From Thraustochytrium sp. TN22 (Eukaryota; Sar; Bigyra; Thraustochytrida; Thraustochytriidae), in the NCBI GenBank assembly GCA_013306675.1, contig JABLUY010000115.1, positions 1 to 64,000 of the forward strand: a DNA stretch of 64,000 nucleotides. Reading direction: 5' to 3'. The position numbers were made by a program, and so were the translations under genes. The notes beneath the pieces were generated by a model. It was not told where the DNA came from and ran no database searches. It worked only from the letters and a program-made list of their open reading frames with translations. This document shows positions 12,881-23,377 of this stretch, piece by piece (within the stretch, counting starts at the first letter, position 1; each line of letters opens with the position of its first letter).

Positions 12881-15649
12881 TCAGCACAAGGAGATAGCCT
12901 TGCGGGCCGATGTCGGGTCGTCGGCCACGGCATCGTCCCTCTCGTCGGCTTGTACGTCGCCCTTCGAAGCGGCGTTCTCCTCGAAAGCAAAGGAGGGCTT
13001 GGCTTCCGCCGCGGCGACCGAAGAGGGCTGGGAAGCGCCCTGGATGCCGGGTTGGTGGAAGGACTTGCTCGAGTTATGGACGCCGACTAGACTGAGGAGC
13101 ACGGGCACGAGCACCAGGCCATAGAGGCCTCCAACGATACTGATGGAAAGAAAGCACTTGAGGAAGACCACGAAGAAGTCGTAGGCCGCACCTGCAATAG
13201 GGAGAAGGCCGATGACCGTCGTCATGACGGCGAGCAGCACGGAAGGCCCGATGACGTAGAGCGTCTCAATGACCCTGTCGTTGCGAGACTTGGCTGGGTC
13301 GCGCGAGCCGAAGGTGACGAGCAGGTGAAAGACGTAGTCACACACGAGGCCAATAGCCATGACCATGTTGACGGCGGAGATGATGTTGAGCGGGAGTCCC
13401 CATGCGAAGCGAAGAGAGCCGAGGATGGTCGTGAAGACGGCGAGCACAGTGAGCGTAGAGATCAACACCATGACAGGGTGAACGAGGAGTATGGTGGAGA
13501 TGACGGTAACGGCCAGCAGAGCCCAGCCCACGGTAGTGAGTGTGATGTCCATGAGCGAGTCATAGAGGTCATAGGTGGCAAAGTACAGCGTGTGAATGAG
13601 GGCCTTGTCGCCTAGCGGCGAGGCCTTGGGCAGCGCCAACGCGGTTTTTAGGAGCTCGATTTGGAACTGGATGTCTGTGGTGCCGCGCAGGCGAAAGACG
13701 ATGCGACTCGCGAGGACCGTGCCGTTGGGCGCTCGCACCAAATTGTCCGTGAAGCGAGGCTCGGCCTCCAAGAAGGCGTCCAGCGCCGTGTAGAAAGTCG
13801 TGCCTGTGACAAAGCCCTCGGGCGAGAGCGAGGCGTTGAAGGCCGGCTGGTCTGCGACCCACTCCGTGAGCGCCAGGTGCCAGTCCTCGCGCCCGAGGCT
13901 GGGCTCCACGACGATGGAATCAAGCAACTGGTCGCTGAGGTTTCGCAGGTCTGCCTGGATCTGCGCGTCGGCATGGTCCGCGTCGCGTAGGTACAGACCG
14001 ACGGCTTGGGCGGCCTCCACGGCGCCGAACTTATCCGTGACGAGGACAAAGTAGTCGTACACGTAGCTGTCGTTGGGCACAGTGCTGCGAATGTCGAGCG
14101 AGTTTTCAACGAGCGTGGCCTGCCAGGCGCCGATGGCGGTCAGCGTGGCGAAGAGCACCAGCACGGCGACCTTGACAGCCGGCCGCATGAGGAAGGGCCC
14201 GTAGACGTCGCGGAAGAAGAGCGCCAGCCGTGAGTTGGACTCGCCCGCAGGCGGCGGCGGCGCCTCCCTGTCCACCACAGCCGCGCTGACGTGCACGCAG
14301 GGCACGAGGTCGCGCCGACGAGCGGCGATGCGCTGCTCGTCGAGCGCCAGCAAGGCGGGAAAGACGGTGATGTGCTCGGCCCACACAAAGAAGACCGCGA
14401 TTCCCGCGTAAAGGCCGAACCAGGAGATGACCGGGATCACGGTGGTGGCCGTGAGGAGGAAGGCGGCGACGTCCGTGGCGGACGTGACGGTGATGGAGAC
14501 GCCCGACTCGAGGAGCGCGGCGTAGATGCGGTCCTCGACGGGCGCACCGTGGTCCGTCCGGTCGAAGGCGGCGATCACCACGTAGGCGTCGTCGATGCCC
14601 ACGGCCAGCACGATAAAGGGCGCAATCTGAGTGATGGACGTGAAAGGGATGCCGCACAGCGCGCAGAGCCCGTAGGCGGCCGCCACGCTGAAGATGATGC
14701 CGTACACGTTGGCCACCGCCACGGAGGCGCGGCCGCGCAGGCGACCGCACGGCTTGCCGAGCGTCAGAGCGCACACGATAATCATGGTCGCATACGCGAG
14801 TCCCATGAGCAAGGCATCGTTGCCCACAGAGTTGTTGACGACGCGGAGCGCGAGGTCCGGGGCGTAGCCGGCGACGTAGATGTGCTCGCGGTCCCGGAGC
14901 AAGACCTCCTCAAAGGCCGTTTCGAAGTCGATCTGCTCCTCATTTGAACCGTCATCAAGGTAACCACGCAGCTGGTAGATGGTCCTGATCAGCGAGGCAG
15001 TGGCACGCGGCTCGCCGTCGCCCTCTTGGAGCTCGAAGTCCGCAAAGTGCCCCTCGCGAAGCACCGGGGACCCGTCCGAGTACGTCTCGGTCGCGCAGGT
15101 GCGCTGCACGGACTCGTCCGAGGTCTCGGTCGCCTCGAAGACGGCGACGCTCAGGTTCCAGAAGCGCAGCGGCCCGTTAATTTCACAGGCGCCGTCGTGC
15201 CGCCGCACGCACATGTCCTCGATCCCCAGGCCGCCAAGCGAGTTGCGCGCCGCCATGAAGTCCTCGTGCGCCCGCAGCGCCTCGCGCACGCCCTCGTACG
15301 TGATCACATTGGACTCCTGGTCCTTGCTCATCGCCAGCACGTCCAGGGTCCTCGGGTCTGGCTGAAAGGTCTCCTCCACCCACTCCAGGTGCGCCTTGGA
15401 CTCCGACACGCTGGCCGGCCTCGTCCAGATCTCAATGTAGCTCGACTTGAGGTCCAGCATCAGGCATCCGCACGCGAGCCCAATCGCCACCAGCAAGAAG
15501 GCCGCCAGCGTCGTCCGCGGCCGTGCCGCGCACGCGCGCGCTGTACTGGCCAGCGTCCTCGCCAGCGCCGCCTGCGCTGCGCCCAGGCACCTCGCGTACG
15601 CGTCCCAGCCGCCGGCGGGCCTCGTCGTGGCGCGGGCCGCCTTCTTCAT
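12881..15649 (-). CDS. P1: Patched-like RND protein with sterol-sensing domain
   Basis: A 922-residue membrane protein of the Patched/Patched-related (PTCHD) type. TM1 lies at about 46-66, a Cys-containing luminal loop at 70-270, TM2-6 (the sterol-sensing domain) at about 275-435, a cytosolic linker at 436-489, TM7 at about 490-512, a second luminal loop at 513-700, TM8-12 at about 703-856 and a soluble tail at 857-922. The RND ion-relay acids are present: D353-D354 in TM4 (GIDDAYVV) and D771 in TM10 (GLVCDYVFH). The luminal loop holds the family motif ATETSDESVQRTC. The N-terminus is an amphipathic Ala/Arg-rich segment. The tail carries KPSFAF and ends in ISLC. There is no NPC1 N-terminal Cys domain and no WD40, so NPC1 and SCAP are excluded. 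Lipid or sterol transport or sensing is a family inference; the substrate is unknown. Confidence 0.9.
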   Translation of the reverse strand: MKKAARATTRPAGGWDAYARCLGAAQAALARTLASTARACAARPRTTLAAFLLVAIGLACGCLMLDLKSSYIEIWTRPASVSESKAHLEWVEETFQPDPRTLDVLAMSKDQESNVITYEGVREALRAHEDFMAARNSLGGLGIEDMCVRRHDGACEINGPLRFWNLSVAVFEATETSDESVQRTCATETYSDGSPVLREGHFADFELQEGDGEPRATASLIRTIYQLRGYLDDGSNEEQIDFETAFEEVLLRDREHIYVAGYAPDLALRVVNNSVGNDALLMGLAYATMIIVCALTLGKPCGRLRGRASVAVANVYGIIFSVAAAYGLCALCGIPFTSITQIAPFIVLAVGIDDAYVVIAAFDRTDHGAPVEDRIYAALLESGVSITVTSATDVAAFLLTATTVIPVISWFGLYAGIAVFFVWAEHITVFPALLALDEQRIAARRRDLVPCVHVSAAVVDREAPPPPAGESNSRLALFFRDVYGPFLMRPAVKVAVLVLFATLTAIGAWQATLVENSLDIRSTVPNDSYVYDYFVLVTDKFGAVEAAQAVGLYLRDADHADAQIQADLRNLSDQLLDSIVVEPSLGREDWHLALTEWVADQPAFNASLSPEGFVTGTTFYTALDAFLEAEPRFTDNLVRAPNGTVLASRIVFRLRGTTDIQFQIELLKTALALPKASPLGDKALIHTLYFATYDLYDSLMDITLTTVGWALLAVTVISTILLVHPVMVLISTLTVLAVFTTILGSLRFAWGLPLNIISAVNMVMAIGLVCDYVFHLLVTFGSRDPAKSRNDRVIETLYVIGPSVLLAVMTTVIGLLPIAGAAYDFFVVFLKCFLSISIVGGLYGLVLVPVLLSLVGVHNSSKSFHQPGIQGASQPSSVAAAEAKPSFAFEENAASKGDVQADERDDAVADDPTSARKAISLC

Positions 15650-16591
15650 CCTGCCGCTCCGCTCGGCTCGGCTCGAGAGGTAGACCGGGCCTCTTTGTCG
15701 AGTTCTGATTTTGCTCGCTCGCGCCGCCGTCGCCGCCGCCGTCGCCGCTGTCGCCGCGCTCCGAGGACCCCACGCCCGCGGTGGCCAACCTCATTGCCTC
15801 AAGTCCTTGTACCACCAATGCACCATACCACCACCGACCACCGGGGACGGTCAACGACCGACCCGACGAATTACTGGCTGCGGTCCGTGATCAGGCTCTT
15901 CAACTCGAGCCGCGCTTGATGTGAAGCTGCGCTCAACATCATCGGGCCTGGCTGGCTGACTCGGACTCGTCCTCTGGCGCTGGCACTGCACTTGCACTGG
16001 AATCTCGGTCAACGCGCGCGGCGCGCTCAAGTACCGGCGCGTACAAGTGCCAGTAGAAGTACCAGCACTGCGTTGACCGGAAGGTGACTGACTGCCAGTG
16101 CTGCCCAGGCTGGGGCTGACTCGGACGACTGAGGGAAGAGGCTGCGCCGCGGCGCCGGGCCCGGCCGGGCAGCCGGATCAGCGCTGGCCCGGTGGGCGGG
16201 GCGATGCAGGCGGCCAGGGCTGCAGCCGCACTGGCCGGTGCAGGAGAGAAGGAGAGCTCGCCTTCAACTTGAAGTTGATTTGGACAGAAGCATCGTCAAG
16301 TGACTTTGAGGGGGCTGTCGCGCGCCATGGTGAGCATCGCAATTCACGAGGCACACGATCGCGTGCAAGCTCATGAGGCGGCGGCGCCCTTGGGGCCAGT
16401 AGCAACACGCGGCATCGACCTCGACGGAGGCGCACAAGTTGCGGTCGCACGCTCGTGCAGCCAACTTGCCAAGACGATTCGGAAACTAATCACAGAAGAG
16501 ACTGGCCGTTGACGCCAACCTTTATTTTGTCGGTTTTGAGCGGACCAGTGAACAATAAGATCGGTTCCTGTCCCCTGTCACTTTTCAAGGT
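15650..16591. other. 5' flank of P1, duplicated upstream of P2
   Basis: No gene seen. The first 375 bases upstream of the P1 start are almost identical to 19310-19690 upstream of P2, with two substitutions and a 6-base indel over the first 130 bases. They very likely hold the promoter and leader of both genes. Further upstream, shorter conserved blocks recur, including GTTGCGGTCGCACG at 16438-16451. Copies of a TGGCACTGCA/TGCCAGTG motif lie at about 15981, 16057 and 16093. Confidence 0.7.
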
Positions 16592-19309
16592 TCAGCACTG
16601 GGACAAGGTCGCCGTGTTATCCTGCTCGTTCGCATCAAACCCGAAGGAAGACTTGGCACTAGCGGCAGCGACTGCTGAAGGCTTGGAGGGACCTGGTGGC
16701 GTGCTGCTTGCACGACGGGTGAACTTGTTTGGGATCGGGAAACCGATCAGGCTCAGAAGGACAGGGACGAGAACGAGTCCATAGATGCCGCCGAAGATGG
16801 TGATCGAGAGGAAGCACTTGAGATAGTTGGTGAAGAAGGCATAGCTGGAGCCTGCAAGTGGCAGCAGGCCGACCACGGTCGTTGTGACGGCGAGCAGCAC
16901 GGAAGGGCCAATGACGTAGAGCGTCTCGACAACTCGGTCGTCTCGAGGCTTGCTGGGATCGCGCGAGCCAAAGGTCACGATGATGTGGAGCACGTAATCA
17001 CAGAGCAGGCCAATGGCCGAAATCATGTTCGTGGCCGTGCCGATATTGAGAGGCACAGACCAGAGGAAATGGAGGCTGCCAAAGATGGCGACAAAGATGC
17101 CAAGCACAGTAAGCGTGGAGAGCAGCACCATGACGGGGTGGATGAGCAGAAACGCGGAAATGACAGTAACGGCGAGCAGCGCCCAGCCCACACTGGAGAG
17201 CGTGACGTCTGGGATGGATTCGTAGAGGTCGTACGTGACAAAGTAGTTGGTATGGATGAGAGCGTGGTCGCCAAGCGGGGAATCCTTGGGCATGTCCAGG
17301 GCAGTATGCAGCATTTCAATCTGATCCGACACGACCGTGGTCCCGCGCAGGCGAAAGACGATGCGACTTGCGAGGAGCGTGCCATTCGACGCTCGCACCA
17401 GGTTGTCTCTGAACCGGGGCTCGGCTTCAAGGAAGGCGTCAAGGGCTGGGCCGAAGGTATCGCCGGTGACGAATCCCTCGGGGGAGAGGGAGGCATTGAA
17501 GGCCGTCTTGTCAGCGACCCACTCGGTGAGCGCCAGGTGCCAGTCTACGCGGCCAAGGCTCGGATCCACGATGATGGACTGCAGCACCTGGTCACTGAGC
17601 TCTCGCAGGTCCCCCTGGACCTGCGCGTTGGCGTGGTCCACGTCGCGAAGGTACAGGCCAGTAGCATGAGCGGCCTCGAGCACGCTGAACTTGTCTGTGA
17701 CTGTCTCAAAGTACTCGTGCACATAGGTGGAGGACGGCACAGTGTCTTTGACGCTGAGAGAGTTCTCGACAAGAGTGGCCTGCCAGGCGCCAAATGCAGT
17801 CAGCATGGCGAAGACAGCGAGCACGGCGACCTTGACGGCCGGCCGCATGAGCAAGGGCCCGTAGACGTCGCGGAAGAAGAGCGCCAGCCGTGAGTTGGAC
17901 TCGCCCGCAGGCGGCGGCGGCGCCTCCCTGTCCACCACAGCCGCGCTGACGTGCACGCAGGGCACGAGGTCGCGCCGACGAGCGGCGATGCGCTGCTCGT
18001 CGAGCGCCAGCAAGGCGGGAAAGACCGTGATGTGCTCTACCCACACGTAGAAGACTGCGACACCCGCATAAATGCCGAACCAGGAGATGACGGGGATCAC
18101 CGTGGAGGCAGTGAGGAAAAACGCAGCGACGTCCGTGGCAGATGTGACGGTAATGGAGACGCCTGACTCGAGGAGCGCAGCGTAGACTCGGTCCTTGATG
18201 GGCGCGCTGCGATCCGTTCGGTCAAAGGAGGCACTCACGACGAAGGAGTCATCGACACCGACGGCAAGGATCACAAAGGGCGCTAGCTGAGTCATCGATG
18301 TGAAGCCGATGCCGCATAGCGCACAGGTCCCGAAGGCGGCACCGACGGAGAAGAGAATGCCGAAGACGTTGGCCAGCCCCACGGACGCACGTCCACGCAG
18401 GCGGCCACACGGCTTGCCGAGCGCCAGTGCGCACACAACAATCATGGTCGAGTACGCAATGCCCATGAGTATGGCATCGTTGACGATCGAGGCATTCACA
18501 ACGCGAAGAACGAGATCCTGGGCGAAGCCGTTGATGTAGATGCTCTCCCGATCTGCGAGCACAACACCCTCAAGACCCACCTCCAGGGCCATCTGCTCCG
18601 TGCTGGACCCGCCTTCCAGCGAACCCTGCACCTGATAGGTGGTCCGAAGAAGCGTGGCGGTGGCGCGCGGTCCATCGGCGTCCTCCGTGAGCTCGAAATC
18701 CGCAAATTGTCCCGCGCGAAGCACCGGGGACCCATCCGGGTATATCTCGGCCGCGCAGGTGCGCTGCACTGATTCGTCCGAGGTCTCAGTCGCCTCAAAG
18801 GTGGCGAGACTCAGATTCCAGAAGCGCAGCGGGCTGTCCACCTCGCAGGCACCATCGTGTCGCCGTACGCACATGTCTTCAAATCCGAGGCCGCTCGGGG
18901 AGCTGCGCACTGCGATGAGCTCCTCGTGCGCCTGGAGCGCCTCCCGCACGGCCTTGTACGTGATGACGTTAGACACGCGGTCCTTGTTGAGCACCAGCAT
19001 GTCCAAGAGCAGCGGGTCCGGCTGAAAGGTGTCCTCCACCCACTCCATGTTCGCCTTGGCCTGCGACGCACTGGCCGGTCTCGTCCAGATCTCGATGTAG
19101 TCCGACTTGAGGTCCAGCCTCACGCACCCGCACGCGAGTCCCAGGGCCAGCAACATGAAAATCGCCAGCGTCGCGCGTGGTCGCCCCGCGCACGCTCGCG
19201 CCGTGCCTGCCAGCGTCCTCGCCAGCGCCGCCTGCGCTGAGCCCAGGCACTTCGCGTATGCGTCCCAGCCGCCGGCGGGCCTCGTCGTGGCGCGGGCCGC
19301 CTTCTTCAT
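16592..19309 (-). CDS. P2: Patched-like RND protein with sterol-sensing domain
   Basis: 905 residues with the same 12-TM layout as P1. The TM4 pair is D353-D354 (GVDDSFVV) and the TM10 acid sits in GLLCDYVLH. Its first 19 codons and its upstream region match P1 almost base for base, and bases 17853-18025 are identical to P1 14193-14365, while the rest of the coding sequence has clearly diverged from P1. The protein is nearly identical to P3. The tail is short, with KSSFGFD and the terminal residues LSQC. It was probably formed as a tandem copy of an ancestor shared with P3, later exchanging segments with P1. Confidence 0.9.
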   Translation of the reverse strand: MKKAARATTRPAGGWDAYAKCLGSAQAALARTLAGTARACAGRPRATLAIFMLLALGLACGCVRLDLKSDYIEIWTRPASASQAKANMEWVEDTFQPDPLLLDMLVLNKDRVSNVITYKAVREALQAHEELIAVRSSPSGLGFEDMCVRRHDGACEVDSPLRFWNLSLATFEATETSDESVQRTCAAEIYPDGSPVLRAGQFADFELTEDADGPRATATLLRTTYQVQGSLEGGSSTEQMALEVGLEGVVLADRESIYINGFAQDLVLRVVNASIVNDAILMGIAYSTMIVVCALALGKPCGRLRGRASVGLANVFGILFSVGAAFGTCALCGIGFTSMTQLAPFVILAVGVDDSFVVSASFDRTDRSAPIKDRVYAALLESGVSITVTSATDVAAFFLTASTVIPVISWFGIYAGVAVFYVWVEHITVFPALLALDEQRIAARRRDLVPCVHVSAAVVDREAPPPPAGESNSRLALFFRDVYGPLLMRPAVKVAVLAVFAMLTAFGAWQATLVENSLSVKDTVPSSTYVHEYFETVTDKFSVLEAAHATGLYLRDVDHANAQVQGDLRELSDQVLQSIIVDPSLGRVDWHLALTEWVADKTAFNASLSPEGFVTGDTFGPALDAFLEAEPRFRDNLVRASNGTLLASRIVFRLRGTTVVSDQIEMLHTALDMPKDSPLGDHALIHTNYFVTYDLYESIPDVTLSSVGWALLAVTVISAFLLIHPVMVLLSTLTVLGIFVAIFGSLHFLWSVPLNIGTATNMISAIGLLCDYVLHIIVTFGSRDPSKPRDDRVVETLYVIGPSVLLAVTTTVVGLLPLAGSSYAFFTNYLKCFLSITIFGGIYGLVLVPVLLSLIGFPIPNKFTRRASSTPPGPSKPSAVAAASAKSSFGFDANEQDNTATLSQC

Positions 19310-20660
19310 CCTGCCGCTCCGCTCGGCTCGGCTCGAGAGGTAGACCGGGCCTCGGTGTCGAGTTCTGATTTTGCTCGCTCGCGCCGCCGTCGCCGCCGCC
19401 GTCGCCGCTGTCGCCGCGCTCCGAGGACCCCACGCCCGCGGTGGCCAACCTCATTGCCTCAACTTCAAGTCCTTGTACCACCAATGCACCATACCACCAC
19501 CGACCACCGGGGACGGTCAACGACCGACCCGACGAATTACTGGCTGCGGTCCGCGATCAGGCTTTTCAACTCGAGCCGCGCTTGATGTGAAGCTGCGCTC
19601 AACATCTTCGGGCCTGGCTGGCTGACTCGGACTCGTCTCTGGCGCTGGCACTGCACTTGCACTGGAATCTCAGGTCAACGCGCGCGGCGCGCTCAAGTAC
19701 CGGCACCTGCGTTGACCGCGATGACCGGATGGTGACGACTGACAGTGAGGGAAGAGCCTGCCAGCCTGGGCTGCAGACGCACCGTGACTGCCCCGCTCCA
19801 AGGGCATTGCGCGCGGAATTCCAGCAGCGCGGTGCCAGTGTAGGAAAGCATCGCCACTGGCAAGCGACTGTCCGAGTCGCGCGCCACGGTGTGCATCGCA
19901 TTTCACTGCATCATCACCGATCACCACGGCGACGCACACCCTCGGTCCACCCTCGCGTGCAAGCTCACCATCTCTGGCATGAAGGCGCTTCAAGGCGGCG
20001 CCCTTGGTGCCGTCGTCGCTGGCGAGTTCGCGAGAGTGCCGCGCGCGCCGGGTTCACGACGTGTAGCAACACGTGGCATCGACCTCGACAGAGGCGCACT
20101 CCTCGGGCGCGAAGTTGCGGTCGCACGCCCGCAACTGGCTGGAGGGACGTCCAAGTCGCTCGTGCAGCCAACTTGCCAAGACGATTCGGAAATTAGTTAT
20201 ACAAGAGAGTGGCCGTTGACGCCAACCTTTGGAGGTGTAGAGAGCTCGCGCACAAGAGAGTGGCCGTTTGCTTGCAGGATATGTTTCCAGAGAAGCTTGA
20301 GAAATAGCATTGGTTCAAGCTGCGAAGCGGCCGGCGGCTGGCGCCGCTTGGAGCCATGCCATGCTCTGGACGCCGCTCGATACCATGCTCAGGACACCGC
20401 TCGGCGCCGTGCTCTGGTGATCAGGCCTTCTCAGTAGGCCTACAATCGTGTCGTATTAGCCTGCTCGTCAAGTTTTGACGAAATGCCATTCCAACCCGCG
20501 CCCTCAAGCATTATGAGTTTGAGTAGGCTGCGTGGAGCGATGGCGCCAGGTCATGGAGGTCCTGTGAGCATTTTTGTCGGTGTAGTAGACAGGCGCTGAG
20601 CGGACCAGTGACAATAAACTAGGTTCCTGTCCCGTGTCACGTTTAAAATTTAAAAAAGGT
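19310..20660. other. 5' flank of P2
   Basis: No gene seen. It begins with the block shared with P1's flank (19310-19690), followed by scattered conserved blocks that also occur in 16030-16560. These include the GTTGCGGTCGCACG motif at 20114-20127 and the segment GTGCAGCCAACTTGCCAAGA at about 20162-20181. The shared order of blocks shows that a gene plus its upstream spacer was the unit of tandem duplication. Confidence 0.65.
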
Positions 20661-23377
20661 TCAGCACTGGGACAAGGTCGCCGTGTTATCCTGCTCGTTC
20701 GCATCAAACCCGAAGGAAGACTTGGCACTAGCGGCAGCGACTGCTGAAGGCTTGGAGGGACCTGGTGGCGTGCTGCTTGCACGACGGGTGAACTTGTTTG
20801 GGATCGGGAAACCGATCAGGCTCAGAAGGACAGGGACGAGAATGAGTCCATAGATGCCGCCGAAGATGGTGATCGAGAGGAAGCACTTGAGATAGTTGGT
20901 GAAGTAGACATAGCTGGAGCCTGCAAGTGGCAGCAGGCCGACCACGGTCGTTGTGACGGCGAGCAGCACGGAAGGGCCAATGACGTAGAGCGTCTCGACA
21001 ACTCGGTCGTCTCGAGGCTTGCTGGGATCGCGCGAGCCAAAGGTCACGATGATGTGGAGCACGTAATCGCAGAGCAGGCCGATGGCCGTAATCATGTTCG
21101 TGGCCGTGCCGATATTGAGAGGCACCGACCAGAGGAAACGGAGGCTGCCAAAGATGGCGACAAAGACGCCAAGCACAGCAAGCGTGGAGAGCAGCACCAT
21201 GACGGGGTGGATGAGCAAAAACGCGGAAATGACAGTAACGGCGAGCAGCGCCCAGCCCACACTGGAGAGCGTGACGTCTGGGATGGATTCGTAGAGGTCG
21301 TACGTGACAAAGTAGTTGGTATGGATGAGAGCGTGGTCGCCAAGCGGGGAATCCTTGGGCATGTCCAGGGCAGTATGCAGCATTTCAATCTGATCCGACA
21401 CGACCGTGGTCCCGCGCAGGCGAAAGACGATGCGACTTGCGAGGAGCGTGCCATTCGACGCTCGCACCAGGTTGTCTCTGAACCGGGGCTCGGCTTCAAG
21501 GAAGGCGTCAAGGGCTTGGCCGAAGGTATCGCCGGTGACGAATCCCTCGGGGGAGAGGGAGGCATTGAAGGCCGTCTTGTCAGCGACCCACTCGGTGAGC
21601 GCCAGGTGCCAGTCTACGCGGCCAAGGCTCGGATCCACGATGATGGACTGCAGCACCTGGTCACTGAGCTCTCGCAGGTTCACCTGGACCTGCGCGTCGG
21701 CGTGGTCCACGTCGCGAAGGTACAGGCCAGTCGCATGAGCGGCCTCGAGCACGCTGAACTTGTCTGTGACTGTCTCAAAGTACTCGTGCACATAGGTGGA
21801 GGACGGCACAGTGTCTTTGACGCTGAGAGAGTTCTCGACAAGAGTGGCCTGCCAGGCGCCAAATGCAGTCAGCATGGCGAAGACAGCGAGGACGGCGACC
21901 TTGACGGCCGGCCGCATGAGCAAGGGCCCGTAGACGTCGCGGAAGAAGAGCGCCAGCCGTGAGTTGGACTCGCCCGCAGGCGGCGGCGGCGCCTCCCTGT
22001 CCACCACAGCCGCGCTGACGTGCACGCAGGGCACGAGTCGCGCCGACGAGCGGCGATGCGCTGCTCGTCGAGCGCCAGCAAGGCGGGAAAGACCGTGATG
22101 TGCTCTACCCACACGTAGAAGACTGCGACACCCGCATAAATGCCGAACCAGGAGATGACGGGGATCACCGTGGAGGCAGTGAGGAAAAACGCAGCGACGT
22201 CCGTGGCAGATGTGACGGTGATGGAGACGCCTGACTCGAGGAGCGCAGCGTAGACTCGGTCCTTGATGGGCGCGCTGCGATCCGTTCGGTCAAAGGAGGC
22301 ACTCACGACGAAGGAGTCATCGACACCGACGGCAAGGATCACAAAGGGCGCTAGCTGCGTCATCGATGTGAAGCCGATGCCGCATAGCGCACAGGTCCCG
22401 AAGGCGGCACCGACGGAGAAGAGAATGCCGAAGACGTTGGCCAGCCCCACGGACGCACGTCCACGCAGGCGGCCACACGGCTTGCCGAGCGCCAGTGCGC
22501 ACACAACAATCATGGTCGAGTACGCAATGCCCATGAGTATGGCATCGTTGACGATCGAGGCATTCACAACGCGAAGAACGAGATCCTGGGCGAAGCCGTT
22601 GATGTAGATGCTCTCCCGATCTGCGAGCACGACACCCTCAAGACCCACCTCCAGGGCCATCTGCTCCGTGCTGGACCCGCCTTCCAGCGAACCCTGCACC
22701 TGATAGGTGGTCCGAAGAAGCGTGGCGGTGGCGCGCGGTCCATCGGCGTCCTCCGTGAGCTCGAAATCCGCAAATTGTCCCGCGCGAAGCACCGGGGACC
22801 CATCCGGGTATATCTCGGCCGCGCAGGTGCGCTGCACTGATTCGTCCGAGGTCTCAGTCGCCTCAAAGGTGGCGAGACTCAGATTCCAGAAGCGCAGCGG
22901 GCTGTCCACCTCGCAGGCACCATCGTGTCGCCGTACGCACATGTCTTCAAATCCGAGGCCGCTCGGGGAGCTGCGCACTGCGATGAGCTCCTCGTGCGCC
23001 TGGAGCGCCTCCCGCACGGCCTTGTACGTGATGACGTTAGACACGCGGTCCTTGTTGAGCACCAGCATGTCCAAGAGCAGCGGGTCCGGCTGAAAGGTGT
23101 CCTCCACCCACTCCATGTTCGCCTTGGCCTGCGACGCACTGGCCGGTCTCGTCCAGATCTCGATGTAGTCCGACTTGAGGTCCAGCCTCACGCACCCGCA
23201 CGCGAGTCCTAGGGCCAGCAACATGAAAATCGCCAGCGTCGCGCGTGGTCGCCCCGCGCACGCTCGCGCCGTGCATGCAAGGGTCCTCGCCAAGGCCTCC
23301 TGCGCTGCACTCAGGCATCTCGCGTAAGCATCCCAGCCGCCGACGGGCCTCGTCACAGCTCGTGTCGCCTTCTTCAT
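20661..23377 (-). pseudogene. P3: near-identical copy of P2 with one 1-base frameshift
   Basis: A full-length Patched-like gene homologous to P2 from start (ATG at 23375-23377, MKKATRAVTRPVGG) to the shared LSQC terminus. One G is missing at about 22037 relative to P1 and P2 (GGCACGAGTCGCG against GGCACGAGGTCGCG). This splits it into an N-terminal frame of about 450 residues through TM6 and a C-terminal frame covering TM7-12. The break falls in the cytosolic linker just after IAARRRD. Apart from this the gene has no stop. The first 40 codons and the upstream region differ from P2, so its promoter is of different origin. It is either a very young pseudogene or an assembly indel in an intact gene. 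Confidence 0.8.

Noticed and set aside
12881-15649. Identification of the family as NPC1, SCAP or HMG-CoA reductase
   Set aside because: NPC1 has a Cys-rich N-terminal sterol-binding domain and 13 TMs, SCAP has WD40 repeats and reductase a catalytic domain. None is present; all members have two six-TM halves with paired luminal loops.
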